DNA from: JAEXOD01 sp963663265
Lineage (GTDB): Bacteria > Bacteroidota > Ignavibacteria > Ignavibacteriales > Melioribacteraceae
DNA: 64,000 nucleotides
Direction of reading: 5' to 3'
NCBI GenBank assembly: GCA_963663265.2
Contig: CAXXXM010000002.1
Coordinates: 744,001-808,000, forward strand
The translations under genes and the position numbers were made by a program. The notes below the pieces were generated by a model. The model was not told where the DNA came from and did not search any database. It saw nothing but the letters and a program-made list of their open reading frames with translations. Positions 17,481-26,762 of this stretch are shown here, piece after piece. Numbering within the stretch: the stretch's first letter is position 1; every line of letters begins with the position of its first letter.

Positions 17481-18845
17481 TTATAAGGATAAACGAGATT
17501 CTATTTCTTTTTTAACGAAATATTTATTCGGTGAGCCAAAAGTTTTTTTCTTTTGGAGTGAGGAATTTGTATCTAAATATTCAAAAACTGATTCATCAAT
17601 TATACTGCTAATAGATTTCATTTCATCTAATGCTAATTGACTTAAACCTTTATTATTATCTTCGGCATATTTTACAATCTGTCCAACTATTTTATGTGCT
17701 TCTCTAAATGGAACCCCTTTTAACACTAAATAATCAGCCAAATCCGTTGATAAAATAAAACTATTTTGTAAATCTTCAACAAAGCGGTCTTTATTAACTG
17801 TTAAAGTGGCTATCATTCCACATGCAATATTTAGACATCCTAAATATGTTTCAAAAGAATCAAATACAGGTTCTTTATCTTCTTGTAAATCTCTATTGTA
17901 GCTTAGTGGAAGCCCTTTCATAATTGTAGCAAGAGTTATATAATTACCGTAAACTCTACCACTTTTACCGCGGATTAATTCCGCCATATCGGGATTTTTC
18001 TTTTGCGGCATTAACGACGAGCCAGTTGTATAGCTATCAGCTAACTTAACAAAACTCCATTCGCTTGAGCACCATAAAATTATTTCCTCAGCTAATCGAC
18101 TTAAATGCATCATTCCAACAACAACTGCATTAAGATAATCCAACAAATAATCCCTATCAGATACAGTATCCAAAGCATTTTTTGTTGGAGAATTAAAACC
18201 TAATGTTTTAGATGTTAATTCTCTATCTAAAGGTAAAGTTGACCCGGCAAGAGCACCGCTTCCCAATGGTGAAAAATTTGCCTCATTATAACAAAATTTT
18301 AAGCGTTCAATATCTCTATCTAACATTTCAACATACGCAAGTAAATGAAAGGCAAAAGATATCGGTTGAGCACGCTGCAAATGCGTATAACCAGGAATAA
18401 TAGTATCAATATTATCTAATGCTAAATTTAGCATAACATTTTGCAAATTACCAACAGCTTCAATTAATTGAGTTAATGATTTTTTAACCCATAACTTCAT
18501 AGCCGTAGCAATCTGATCGTTTCTACTTCTGCCAGTATGAAGTTTGCCTGCTACTACACCCGCAACCTCATAAAGTTTTGTTTCAATAGCGGAATGAATA
18601 TCTTCAAAAGCAGATTCATCAATAATCCACTCCCCATTCAAGTATATTTTTTTTATTTTATTTAAGCCATCAATTAAAACATTGGCTTCATCTTTGGTAA
18701 TAATATTACAAGAAGAAAGCATGCCCGCATGGGCAATGCTTCCTTCAATATCTTCGTTTATTAATCGTTTATCAAAACTGATAGACGTTGAAAATTTAAG
18801 TGCATCTTTATCAAGGGCTTCTTTAAATCTCCCTCCCCAAAGCAT
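17481..18845 (-). CDS. argH: Argininosuccinate lyase
   Basis: This 454-aa enzyme splits argininosuccinate into arginine and fumarate, the last step of arginine synthesis. It starts with the family WGGRFKEALDK and contains TGRSRNDQIAT, GYTHLQRAQPISF and the fumarase-superfamily signature GSSLMPQKKNPD, which bears the catalytic serine loop. The ATG overlaps the argG stop by one base (TGATG), so translation is coupled. It is the last gene of the operon. Confidence 0.98.
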   Translation of the reverse strand: MLWGGRFKEALDKDALKFSTSISFDKRLINEDIEGSIAHAGMLSSCNIITKDEANVLIDGLNKIKKIYLNGEWIIDESAFEDIHSAIETKLYEVAGVVAGKLHTGRSRNDQIATAMKLWVKKSLTQLIEAVGNLQNVMLNLALDNIDTIIPGYTHLQRAQPISFAFHLLAYVEMLDRDIERLKFCYNEANFSPLGSGALAGSTLPLDRELTSKTLGFNSPTKNALDTVSDRDYLLDYLNAVVVGMMHLSRLAEEIILWCSSEWSFVKLADSYTTGSSLMPQKKNPDMAELIRGKSGRVYGNYITLATIMKGLPLSYNRDLQEDKEPVFDSFETYLGCLNIACGMIATLTVNKDRFVEDLQNSFILSTDLADYLVLKGVPFREAHKIVGQIVKYAEDNNKGLSQLALDEMKSISSIIDESVFEYLDTNSSLQKKKTFGSPNKYFVKKEIESRLSL

Positions 18846-20065
18846 CAGGCAACCTCACATGTTTCTTCAACTGATTTTGCAACTATTGACATGGTTTTAT
18901 ATGGCAATCCATAAATAGTCATAAATCCTGTACTTGCTTTGTGGTCAAATTTATCGTCACTTGTATATGTTGCTAATTCCATATTATATAAACTATAAGG
19001 AGATACACGTGAAGCAACAATTAAATTACCTTTATACAATTCAAGAGTAATTTCACCGGTAATGTTTTCTTGCGTAGAATCCACAAAAGCAGTTAAAGCA
19101 TCAAATAATGGGGTAAACCATAATCCATCATAAATCATATTAGCAACTTTATTAGATACATCTTGTTTATAACGGAAAGTTTCTTTATCCATTATTAATT
19201 TTTCTAATTCGTGGTGTGCTTTGTGTAATAAAATAGCAGCCGGAGCTTCATAAACTTCACGCGATTTAATACCCACTACACGGTTTTCAATCATATCCAT
19301 TCTGCCAATTCCGTGCATACCGGCAATTTTATTTAATTTTGTTAACAACTCAACCGGTTCTAATAATTCATCATCAATTTTAACCGGAATACCTTTTTCA
19401 AATGTTATTTTAACAAATTGACTTTTTTCTGGGGCATTTTTAGGACTTATAGTTTTTTGATATACATCTTCAGGAGGTGCTACACTTGGGTCTTCCAATA
19501 TACCACATTCAATTGCAATTCCCCACAAATTTTCATCAATTGAGTATGGTGAATCTTTTGTAACTTTAACCGGGATGTTATGTTTTACAGCGTAATCCAT
19601 TTCTTCTTCACGGCTTTTAAATTCCCAATCTCTTAATGGGGCAATAATTTCTAAATGTGGAGCTAAAGTTTGAATACCAACTTCAAAACGAACTTGGTCA
19701 TTTCCTTTTCCTGTACATCCATGTGCAATTGCATCACAACCTTCAGCTTCTGCAATATCAACCATCATTTTTGCTAACAATGGTCTTCCAATAGCTGTTG
19801 CCATTGGATAAGTTCCTTCATATAAAGCACCTGCTTTTAATGCCTTCCATAAATATTTTGTTACAAATTCATGTTGTAAATCCATAATAACAGCTTTAAC
19901 GGCACCGGTTTTAATTGCTTTATCTTCTAAGCCTTCCAACTCAGCCTGCTGTCCTAAATTACCTGTTGCGGTAATTATTTCAGCATCATATTTTTCACAT
20001 AACCATTTAACCATTACAGAGGTATCCAAACCACCTGAATAAGCAACAACTATTTTTTTAGCCAA
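18845..20065 (-). CDS. argG: Argininosuccinate synthase
   Basis: At 406 aa it has the standard length. It joins citrulline and aspartate using ATP. The PP-loop VAYSGGLDTSVMVKWL lies at the N-terminus, and AHGCTGKGNDQVRFE and SPYSIDENLWG are typical of the family. It lies 12 bases after argR and is coupled to argH. Citrulline has to come from an ornithine or acetylornithine carbamoyltransferase that is not encoded in this operon. Confidence 0.98.
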   Translation of the reverse strand: MAKKIVVAYSGGLDTSVMVKWLCEKYDAEIITATGNLGQQAELEGLEDKAIKTGAVKAVIMDLQHEFVTKYLWKALKAGALYEGTYPMATAIGRPLLAKMMVDIAEAEGCDAIAHGCTGKGNDQVRFEVGIQTLAPHLEIIAPLRDWEFKSREEEMDYAVKHNIPVKVTKDSPYSIDENLWGIAIECGILEDPSVAPPEDVYQKTISPKNAPEKSQFVKITFEKGIPVKIDDELLEPVELLTKLNKIAGMHGIGRMDMIENRVVGIKSREVYEAPAAILLHKAHHELEKLIMDKETFRYKQDVSNKVANMIYDGLWFTPLFDALTAFVDSTQENITGEITLELYKGNLIVASRVSPYSLYNMELATYTSDDKFDHKASTGFMTIYGLPYKTMSIVAKSVEETCEVA

Positions 20066-20077
20066 TTTCTTATACTC

Positions 20078-20545
20078 CTAATCTCTCGATTTGTTTGATT
20101 GATTTAACATTATATCTTTTATAATGGAAACAATCTTTTGTATGTGAGCATGCGAACTGGGTATAATTAATACCGTGTCATCGCCGCCGACTGTCCCCAT
20201 AACTTCGGGTAAGTTTAACCTATCAATATGATAAGCAACACCCTGTGCTCTTCCCGCCAATGTTCTTACTATTACCATTGATTCATTACTTTGTACGTAT
20301 AAAATTTCAAAACTTATTAATTTTGATATCTGTTTTCCAGATTCAAGTGAATTCAAAATATATTTTATTCCGTTTTCACTTATTGTTCTAATTACTCCCA
20401 ACTCTGCAAAATCTCTGCTTAATGTTGCCTGAGTTACTTGGTATCCTTCATCTGTTAATATTTTTACCAATTCTTCATGACTTGATACTGTTACAGAATT
20501 AAGAATATCTTTAATTCTATTCTGCCTCAATAATTTTGCTGACAT
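20078..20545 (-). CDS. argR: Arginine repressor ArgR
   Basis: The protein has an N-terminal winged helix (SHEELVKILTDEGY...QATLSRDFAELGVIR) and a C-terminal arginine-binding and oligomerisation domain with the GTVGGDDTVLII signature. I choose ATG 20545, which has AGG at a good distance, over the ATG four codons upstream (20557), which lacks one. Arginine-loaded ArgR hexamers bind ARG boxes. Its gene sits inside the operon it should control, between argD and argG, and matching sites lie upstream of argC. Confidence 0.95.
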   Translation of the reverse strand: MSAKLLRQNRIKDILNSVTVSSHEELVKILTDEGYQVTQATLSRDFAELGVIRTISENGIKYILNSLESGKQISKLISFEILYVQSNESMVIVRTLAGRAQGVAYHIDRLNLPEVMGTVGGDDTVLIIPSSHAHIQKIVSIIKDIMLNQSNKSRD

Positions 20546-20571
20546 AATACCTACCATTATTTATTAAGAAT

Positions 20572-21735
20572 TTATTTGTTTAACACAGTAGTAAGCTTTT
20601 CGATAAAAATGTCAACCTCTTTTTCCGTAATAATATACGGAGGTAAGATGCGTATAACAGAATCACCGGAAGTTCCAACTACGATCCCTTCTTCCAATAA
20701 TGATATGGCAATTGATTTTGCTGAAATACTTTCGTTAAATTCAACGCCAATCATTAAACCTTTTCCACGTACAGATTTAATATTTTCTGGTATTGAATTT
20801 AATCTATTTTTTAAATAATATCCAATTTTCTGTATATTTAATAGAATATTTTCATTTAGTTGTGTTAAAACTGCATTTGCAGAGGCAATTGAAATAGGAT
20901 TTCCTCCAAAAGTAGAGCCATGTGAACCCGGGTTAATATACTGTGCAACATCGTTTGTGCAAATGGTTGCACCCAACGGCAAGCCATTGGCAATTCCTTT
21001 TGCTACTGTTATTATATCAGGTTTGATTTCTTCCCATTGAAATGCAAAATTTTTGCCCGTTCTTCCCATTCCTGATTGAACTTCATCAATTATTAATAAT
21101 AAATTATGTTTGTTGCAAAACTCTCTTAATCCTTTTAAATAACCCTCTGGGGGACAAATTACACCACTTTCACCCTGAATGGGTTCAACCATAACAGCAA
21201 CAACATCCGGGAAATATGCGTGCTCTAACACTTCTAAATCACCATAAGGGACATAGCAAAAACCCGGCATCATTGGATAAAATCCTTCCCAAAGTTTATA
21301 TTGACCGGAGGCTGCCAAACTTCCCATAGTTCTACCATGGAAACTGCCAAGTGTTGTAATTACAGTTGCTCTTCCTTTTCCCCATTTTCTTGCAAATTTA
21401 ATTGCAGCTTCATTTGCTTCTGTACCGGAATTGCAGAAAAACACTTTATCTAATCCCGCTTTTTCCGCTAATTGTTTGGCTGCTTCTTCTTGAGGAGAAG
21501 AAGTAAACAAATTAGAAACGTGCCATAAATTATTCACCTGATTAAGAACGGCTTCCTTTATGGCAGCGTTGTTATGTCCAAAACTTGTTACTGCTATTCC
21601 ACTTAGAAAATCTAAATATTCTTTCCCATCTGTATCATATAAATTAAACCCTTCTCCTTTTGTAAACTCTACAAAATACCGAGAATAATTTTGTAATAAA
21701 TTTGTTTCATTACCGGTTTTAGGCTGATTTAACAA
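20572..21735 (-). CDS. argD: Acetylornithine aminotransferase
   Basis: A 387-aa class-III PLP aminotransferase that makes N-acetylornithine from the semialdehyde and glutamate. FCNSGTEANEAAIKFARK, the cofactor region LLIIDEVQSGMGRTG and the Schiff-base lysine in TVAKGIANGLPLGA are all present. The start is TTG 21735 inside the end of argB (17-base overlap), supported by a strong GGAGG site eight bases upstream. ArgD enzymes can also act on succinyl-diaminopimelate semialdehyde, but the operon points to arginine. Confidence 0.96.
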   Translation of the reverse strand: MLNQPKTGNETNLLQNYSRYFVEFTKGEGFNLYDTDGKEYLDFLSGIAVTSFGHNNAAIKEAVLNQVNNLWHVSNLFTSSPQEEAAKQLAEKAGLDKVFFCNSGTEANEAAIKFARKWGKGRATVITTLGSFHGRTMGSLAASGQYKLWEGFYPMMPGFCYVPYGDLEVLEHAYFPDVVAVMVEPIQGESGVICPPEGYLKGLREFCNKHNLLLIIDEVQSGMGRTGKNFAFQWEEIKPDIITVAKGIANGLPLGATICTNDVAQYINPGSHGSTFGGNPISIASANAVLTQLNENILLNIQKIGYYLKNRLNSIPENIKSVRGKGLMIGVEFNESISAKSIAISLLEEGIVVGTSGDSVIRILPPYIITEKEVDIFIEKLTTVLNK

Positions 21736-22492
21736 TCCAAGTTCCTCCTTTAGTTTGATATTCTGTGGAATAGTTTATATCAATATTTTTACCAATCCAT
21801 ACTTTCTTTATTCCTCTATTTAATAATTCCACACAACTATTAAGTTTAGGAATCATTCCATCAGTAATTTCATTACTGTTAATTCCCTCTTTTATTTGTG
21901 CTTCGTTAATATAATCCTGATAAGAACCGGCAAGTTTTACACCATTAACATCTGATACAAAAAATACTGATTCTGCATTTATTGAAGTTGCCAATGTTTC
22001 AGTAAACAAATCGGCATTAACGTTCATTAAATTTCCCTCTTTACTTCTGCTAACGCTTGAAAATACTGGAATTACTTTCTTTTCAAGTAGTTCAATAATC
22101 CAATCAGTTGAGCCTGTAACAACAGGAATTCCAACATGACCTAAATCAATGTTTACATTTTGGGCAACAAATGTTCCTCTATCAATTCCGGATAAACCAA
22201 CAGAATCAACTCCTGATGTTAATAATCTGCTTACTAATTTTGAGTTAAGCATTCCTGATTGAACAGCAGCAACAACATCCATTATTTTTTCAGTTGTAAC
22301 TCTTTGTCCATTAACAAATTTGGCTTCTAAACCAAGTGCAGCAGACCACTCGGAAATATTTTGTCCGGCTCCATGTACAATAACTAAACCGCCATAGGCT
22401 GCTTGAATATTCTTTATTGCGTCAATCCATTCATCATTTAAGAATATATCATTCAACGCTTTTCCACTTAACTTTAATACCGCAATTTTCAT
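21719..22492 (-). CDS. argB: Acetylglutamate kinase
   Basis: A 257-aa amino-acid kinase that phosphorylates N-acetylglutamate. The N-terminal motif reads KLSGKAL in place of the usual K-x-GG. It is followed by VIVHGAGQNISEW, GLSGIDRG and a C-terminal MIPKLNSCVELLNRGIKKVWI, as in ArgB. The protein is at the short end of the family, with no N-terminal extension of the kind seen in arginine-inhibited hexamers. It lies 14 bases after argJ. Confidence 0.94.
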   Translation of the reverse strand: MKIAVLKLSGKALNDIFLNDEWIDAIKNIQAAYGGLVIVHGAGQNISEWSAALGLEAKFVNGQRVTTEKIMDVVAAVQSGMLNSKLVSRLLTSGVDSVGLSGIDRGTFVAQNVNIDLGHVGIPVVTGSTDWIIELLEKKVIPVFSSVSRSKEGNLMNVNADLFTETLATSINAESVFFVSDVNGVKLAGSYQDYINEAQIKEGINSNEITDGMIPKLNSCVELLNRGIKKVWIGKNIDINYSTEYQTKGGTWIVKSA

Positions 22493-22506
22493 TAAATTCT
22501 CCTCAA

Positions 22507-23712
22507 TTACGATCTGTAATCAGCATTAATTCTAATATAGTTTTCTGTAAAATCGCACGACCACCAAGTAGATTTAAAACTTCCACCATTAAGATTTACA
22601 TTAATCTGCACTTCATTTTTAGTTAACACTTCAGTAGCTTTTTCTTCATCCAAAACAATTTTAAAACCTGGAAGAACAATTGGAACCTGGTCAAAGTATA
22701 TACTCACTTTATCGGGTTCAACATCTGCACCGCTCATACCAATTGATGACATAATTCTTCCCCAATTTGCATCTCTACCGTAAACCGCTGTTTTAACAAG
22801 TGGGGAATTTGCAATACACTTTCCGGCTAAATCCGCATCTTTTTGTGAATGAGCCCCTGTAATGTTAATAGTCATTAGTTTTGTAGCACCTTCACCATCT
22901 GCTGCAATTGCTTTTGCCATCTCCTTACAAATTACAAATAAGCCTTCAGCAAATTTTATTTCATCATCACTATTTTCTGTTATTTTTATGTTGCTAACTC
23001 CATTAGCCATTAAAATAACCATATCATTTGTGCTTGTTTCACCATCAACAGAAACTTTATTAAAAGTTAAGTTTACAGTCTGGGTCAATATTTTTTGTAA
23101 CAATGTCGATTCAATTTCAGCATCCGTAGTTATAAAAGCTAACATAGTAGCCATATTTGGCATAATCATTCCACTCCCTTTACAGATACTGCCAATCGTA
23201 ACTATACCGCTGCTTAATTCTATTTGTACTGCATACGATTTTCTTTTTGTGTCTGTGGTCATAATTGCTTCGGCGGCACTTATTCCACCTTCTTCGGAAA
23301 GTTCAGGTACGATAATATCAATACCCGAAATCAATTTTTCAACAGGTAATCTTTGACCAATTACTCCTGTTGAACTTACTAACACTTCGTTCTGATTAAT
23401 TCCTAATTTTTCGGCACAATATTTTTGTGTTGTTTTTGCATCTTCAAAACCAACTTCTCCTGTGCATGCATTTGCATTACCCGAATTAACTAGAACAGCT
23501 TTAACTTTATTTCCTTTAGATATTACTTCTTTTGAAAGTAACAAGGGTGCAGCTTTCACTTTATTAATAGTAAAAGTTCCAGCCGCACTGCAAGGGACTT
23601 GCGAATATATTAATGCTAAATCTTTTCTTTTCTTTTTAATTCCCGCATAAATTCCTGCGGCACTAAACCCCGGTGTAGTTGTTACACTTCCTTGTTCAAT
23701 AAAACTATACAT
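22507..23712 (-). CDS. argJ: Glutamate N-acetyltransferase (ArgJ)
   Basis: The 401-aa protein contains the self-cleavage motif GEGATKLM; cleavage before the Thr yields the alpha and beta chains and the Thr nucleophile. It recycles acetyl groups from N-acetylornithine to glutamate, which explains the absence of argE in the operon. Other family signs are NSGNANACTG and SSTGVIGQRLP. Whether it is also able to use acetyl-CoA (bifunctional) cannot be judged from sequence. Confidence 0.97.
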   Translation of the reverse strand: MYSFIEQGSVTTTPGFSAAGIYAGIKKKRKDLALIYSQVPCSAAGTFTINKVKAAPLLLSKEVISKGNKVKAVLVNSGNANACTGEVGFEDAKTTQKYCAEKLGINQNEVLVSSTGVIGQRLPVEKLISGIDIIVPELSEEGGISAAEAIMTTDTKRKSYAVQIELSSGIVTIGSICKGSGMIMPNMATMLAFITTDAEIESTLLQKILTQTVNLTFNKVSVDGETSTNDMVILMANGVSNIKITENSDDEIKFAEGLFVICKEMAKAIAADGEGATKLMTINITGAHSQKDADLAGKCIANSPLVKTAVYGRDANWGRIMSSIGMSGADVEPDKVSIYFDQVPIVLPGFKIVLDEEKATEVLTKNEVQINVNLNGGSFKSTWWSCDFTENYIRINADYRS

Positions 23713-23730
23713 ACTTTACTCCTGTGGAAC

Positions 23731-24732
23731 TTATAATCCGAGTGTTTCGTCCCAATTAAATAACTTGTTCATATTTTGTATTGCCTGTCCGGCAGCACCC
23801 TTAATTAAATTATCAATGGCAGAGGTTATAACTAATGATTTACTTTTAAAGGATACATTTATATCACAATAGTTAGTACCTGTAACCCATGTTAAACTCG
23901 GGGGTACTTTCCTAATTCTAACAAACTTAGAATTTTGATATTTTTTCAAATAGACTTCTTGCAATTGTTCTGCATCTATCTCTTCTTTTAATCTTATTGT
24001 AGTAGTGGAATAAATTCCAACTGCAATCGGAAGAAGATGCATTGTAATTGTATATTCCTCTTTTAATCCCGCTTTTACCATTTCTTGGTAAATTTCCGGT
24101 TGATGTCTGTGATTGTTTACATTGTATGCTTTAACATTACCATCCATCTCCGACATTAGCAAATCTGTTTTTGCAGATTTTCCGGCACCACTTGTTCCTG
24201 AATACGAACACGTTGATATTGTACTGATTACATCTGAAAATTTTTCAATAAACGGTAATACTGAAAGCAAAACCGACGTTGGATAACATCCTGGATTTGA
24301 AACTAAATCAACCTTACTGTAATCTATATTATAATAATCCGCCAATCCATAAACTTTCGAATTTAATAACTCAGTTGATGTATGTTCTTTTTTATACCAT
24401 TCTTTGTAATTTTTAGGATCATCCAATCTATAATCACCACCTAAATCAATAACTTTTTTCCCTTTAGCTATTAATTCTGGCACATACTCTAATGCTTCCC
24501 CATGAGGAAGAGCTATAAAATATACATCATGCTCAAATGATATATTTTTAATTGATTGAATTGTTGAATCAGTCACTTGATTTTGCAATTCAGGAAATAT
24601 CGATAGAAGATTTTCTCCCGCAGTTGAAAAGCCATATACAGTTACTTCATTTATATTTGGATGATTTGTACAAATTTGAAGCAATATTTTACCTGTATAA
24701 CCGGTTCCACCCAAAATTCCAACAGAAATCAT
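23731..24732 (-). CDS. argC: N-acetyl-gamma-glutamyl-phosphate reductase
   Basis: This 333-aa NADPH-dependent enzyme is the first gene of the operon. It has the Rossmann start VGILGGTGYTGK and the catalytic cysteine in SNPGCYPTSVLLS. HRHQPEI and later VTGTNYCDI are characteristic of ArgC. ATG 24732 is preceded by AGGTG. The upstream region carries candidate promoters and ARG-box-like sites. Confidence 0.97.
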   Translation of the reverse strand: MISVGILGGTGYTGKILLQICTNHPNINEVTVYGFSTAGENLLSIFPELQNQVTDSTIQSIKNISFEHDVYFIALPHGEALEYVPELIAKGKKVIDLGGDYRLDDPKNYKEWYKKEHTSTELLNSKVYGLADYYNIDYSKVDLVSNPGCYPTSVLLSVLPFIEKFSDVISTISTCSYSGTSGAGKSAKTDLLMSEMDGNVKAYNVNNHRHQPEIYQEMVKAGLKEEYTITMHLLPIAVGIYSTTTIRLKEEIDAEQLQEVYLKKYQNSKFVRIRKVPPSLTWVTGTNYCDINVSFKSKSLVITSAIDNLIKGAAGQAIQNMNKLFNWDETLGL

Positions 24733-24752
24733 CTATTCACCTATCTATAAAC

Positions 24753-24780
24753 ATTATAACAATTAAATTAAGGGTGTAAA
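24753..24780 (-). promoter_or_regulatory. Candidate proximal promoter of argC
   Basis: On the minus strand TTTACA (24780-24775) and TATAAT (24758-24753) are separated by 16 bases, ending 20 bases before the argC start codon. Confidence 0.45.
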
Positions 24781-24815
24781 CATATATAATTTTCAAAAAC
24801 AAAGCAAGGTATTTT

Positions 24816-24881
24816 TGCATAAATATTTATTATTTTTGCATATTTATATTGTTTTTTGCAGTATTATTGCATAATTATTAG
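24816..24881 (-). promoter_or_regulatory. Three ARG-box-like operator sites upstream of argC
   Basis: Read on the minus strand, TAAATATTTATGCA (24829-24816), AATATAAATATGCA (24850-24837) and CTAATAATTATGCA (24881-24868) match the Bacillus-type consensus TGAATAWWWATKCA at 13, 11 and 12 of 14 positions. Their starts are 21 and 31 bases apart, about two and three helical turns, as expected for a hexameric repressor bound on one face. The farthest site lies inside the spacer of a possible distal promoter. ArgR is encoded in the operon. Confidence 0.5.
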
Positions 24882-24890
24882 TTTTGGCAA
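24861..24890 (-). promoter_or_regulatory. Candidate distal promoter of the arg operon, overlapping an ARG box
   Basis: TTGCCA (24890-24885) and TAATAC (24866-24861) are separated by 18 bases on the minus strand. The third ARG-box-like site lies in this spacer, a position where repressor would block polymerase. Confidence 0.35.
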
Positions 24891-25005
24891 TAAAATAGAG
24901 TGCTTTTCTCAATTTTGATAATTTTATTTATAAAACATTGAAACATACAGATGAAAAATATAAAAGAAGGAAAGATATGATATGTTAGAGAATTGAAATG
25001 GTTTA

Positions 25006-25027
25006 GGGATAATTTTTCAATTATCCC
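25006..25027 (-). terminator. Hairpin after the nitroreductase gene
   Basis: GGGATAATT (25006-25014) pairs with AATTATCCC (25019-25027) around a four-base loop, starting 11 bases past the stop. There is no T run, so it may be a weak terminator or only an RNA-stabilising stem. Confidence 0.4.
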
Positions 25028-25038
25028 CTATTTTAAGT

Positions 25039-25596
25039 TTATTCTTTAATGTAACCAACAGATTGGACCAAAATAATCTTTTTTGAATTTGTAAGTCCAA
25101 TAATTTCTGCAAGTTTTTCTTTTTCAACAGAACCACGAGCTACCGACCCGAGACCAACAGAACCACAATACAAATAAAGATTTTGCGAAACATACCCTGC
25201 GTTAATATTTGAATATGTCATCTTCTTTTCTTCATCAACATTCATTTTTTCATGGTCAGAAACAATAACTATTTCAACAGGAGCAATACCCACAAACTCT
25301 TGAAAGCCGGTATCTTTTCTAAAATCACCATCTGCTTTTTTAACTAAACTGTTTTCAACAGCATCGTAATAATATGCCCCTGTTTTATCAATTAAATACA
25401 ATTCAATATCCTGCATATTTCTTGCAGTTGGAGCAGTTCTTCTTCCATCTTCTCTGTTAATTCCAATTGCAGCCCATAACAAATTTGCATAATGTTGAGC
25501 ATCCAATTCTTTTGAACTAAATTCTCTCGAAGTTTTTCTTTTAGCTAACAAATTTAAAAATTGATTTTCTTTAATATCCGGTGTATTTAATTTCAT
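25039..25596 (-). CDS. Nitroreductase-family flavoprotein (SagB-like)
   Basis: A 185-aa FMN-dependent nitroreductase-fold protein. The N-terminal RKTSREFSSKELD matches the phosphate-binding start of the family. LLWAAIGINREDGRRTAPTARNMQDIELYL matches the SagB/ThcOx-type subgroup, and the C-terminal GSVGLGSVARG ... GLTNSKKIILVQSVGY is the usual end. It would reduce nitro compounds, quinones or a similar acceptor with NAD(P)H; the substrate is unknown. It is a single gene with its own hairpin downstream. Confidence 0.85.
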   Translation of the reverse strand: MKLNTPDIKENQFLNLLAKRKTSREFSSKELDAQHYANLLWAAIGINREDGRRTAPTARNMQDIELYLIDKTGAYYYDAVENSLVKKADGDFRKDTGFQEFVGIAPVEIVIVSDHEKMNVDEEKKMTYSNINAGYVSQNLYLYCGSVGLGSVARGSVEKEKLAEIIGLTNSKKIILVQSVGYIKE

Positions 25597-25689
25597 ATTT
25601 TCCTCAACTAAGTAAAATTTAACATTACAAATGTAATGATTATTAAAAATTCCATCAAGATATAAATAGGTTGAAGGAAATAGGAAGAA

Positions 25690-25790
25690 GGTACAAGCGA
25701 AACATTTTAAAATAAGTCAACCAGTATGGTTTTTGCTGGTTGACATTCAATCATTGAGCATTCAAAATTCAACATTCAAAATTAATTTTT
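25690..25790. repeat. Dispersed intergenic repeat with a hairpin, copy 1
   Basis: GTCAACCAG (25716-25724) and CTGGTTGAC (25736-25744) form a hairpin with a TATGGTTTTTG loop, embedded in TTTAAAATAAGTCAACCAG and GACATTCAATCATTGA. The same block occurs at 29230-29325. The rest of the gap (25597-25877) is low-complexity ATTCAAAATTCAACATTC-like sequence. Confidence 0.65.
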
Positions 25791-25877
25791 AAGGGCGGCA
25801 TTCAATCATTCAACCTTTAACACTTAAAACTTAACCTTAAATAAACTGTTGTTATTCACAATTTACAATTATTCAAC

Positions 25878-26762
25878 CTATTTTTGATAAATAATTTTTT
25901 GTGTCGCTATTTTGTTTTGGTACTTCAATACTGCAAAGTATACACCTGAAGACAACCCCTTTGCCTGCCAAGGAATTGAATGTTTCCCCTGAGTTTGCAC
26001 TTCATCTACTAATGTTTCAACCTCTCTTCCCAACATATCATACATTGTTATTTTTACAAATTCACTTTCCGGAATAGTGTATTGTATTACCGTTTGGTTA
26101 TTAAATGGATTTGGATAATTTTGAATTGTTAATTCATAACTGTTAGGGGTTGGTTCGTCTTCAACATCAACTATATGTCCATAGGTTACACTATCAATTA
26201 TACAGCCCATTAAAATACTCTGCGACCATTCACCATCGACCAAATATATGCCAATATTTTTCATTAAATAGTGGTTTGAAATTATCAAATAATCTCTATA
26301 ACCACATTCAAATTTATATGCACTATCAATTAGATGCCAATATGTATAACTAAGGTCAAAACTATCAAATTTTATATTATAAGTATCCCCACCATACCAT
26401 TCTGTCCCAGGTTCAACATTAAATTTATACCACGGGAAAAATGAGGTATCATTATCAGTCGCAAGACGGTATACAACAGAGTTGTCGTTCATTTTTACTT
26501 TATAATAATAAATCATGCTGTGTTCAACAATTTTATATATAATAGCAGAATCTAATCTTAAATCCTCGCTTTCTTCTACAAGAGTATCAACACTTTCAAC
26601 TTTCTTATCCCAATAGAACCCATCAAGCCCATCAGTCCATAAATACTGCCAATAATCACCTTTATGAAGCGGAAAATACACATCTGCCTGTCCAAAAACA
26701 TCAGTAGAAAACGAGATTATAATAATAAACATTATAAAAACTAAATCAGAATTATTTTTCAT
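25878..26762 (-). CDS. Secreted protein of unknown function with T9SS sorting domain
   Basis: This is a 294-aa protein with a signal peptide (FIMFIIIISFSTDVFGQ). An acidic, Tyr/Trp-rich passenger domain of about 180 residues follows (FPLHKGDYWQYLW ... WYGGDTYNIKF); the passenger belongs to no family I recognise. The C-terminus is a complete T9SS domain: NYPNPFNNQTVIQYTIP, then MYDMLGREVETLV and SGVYFAVL ... TQKIIYQK. The start codon overlaps the metalloprotease stop by four bases (ATGA), so the two exported proteins are co-translated and may work together. Confidence 0.85.
   Translation of the reverse strand: MKNNSDLVFIMFIIIISFSTDVFGQADVYFPLHKGDYWQYLWTDGLDGFYWDKKVESVDTLVEESEDLRLDSAIIYKIVEHSMIYYYKVKMNDNSVVYRLATDNDTSFFPWYKFNVEPGTEWYGGDTYNIKFDSFDLSYTYWHLIDSAYKFECGYRDYLIISNHYLMKNIGIYLVDGEWSQSILMGCIIDSVTYGHIVDVEDEPTPNSYELTIQNYPNPFNNQTVIQYTIPESEFVKITMYDMLGREVETLVDEVQTQGKHSIPWQAKGLSSGVYFAVLKYQNKIATQKIIYQK

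Noticed and set aside
17481..24732. Complete arginine pathway in one operon
   Set aside because: No ornithine or acetylornithine carbamoyltransferase gene is present among the seven genes; it must be elsewhere.
24733..25038. Riboswitch or leader-peptide attenuator before argC
   Set aside because: The region is AT-rich without conserved aptamer-like stems or an Arg-rich short frame; operator-like repeats explain it better.
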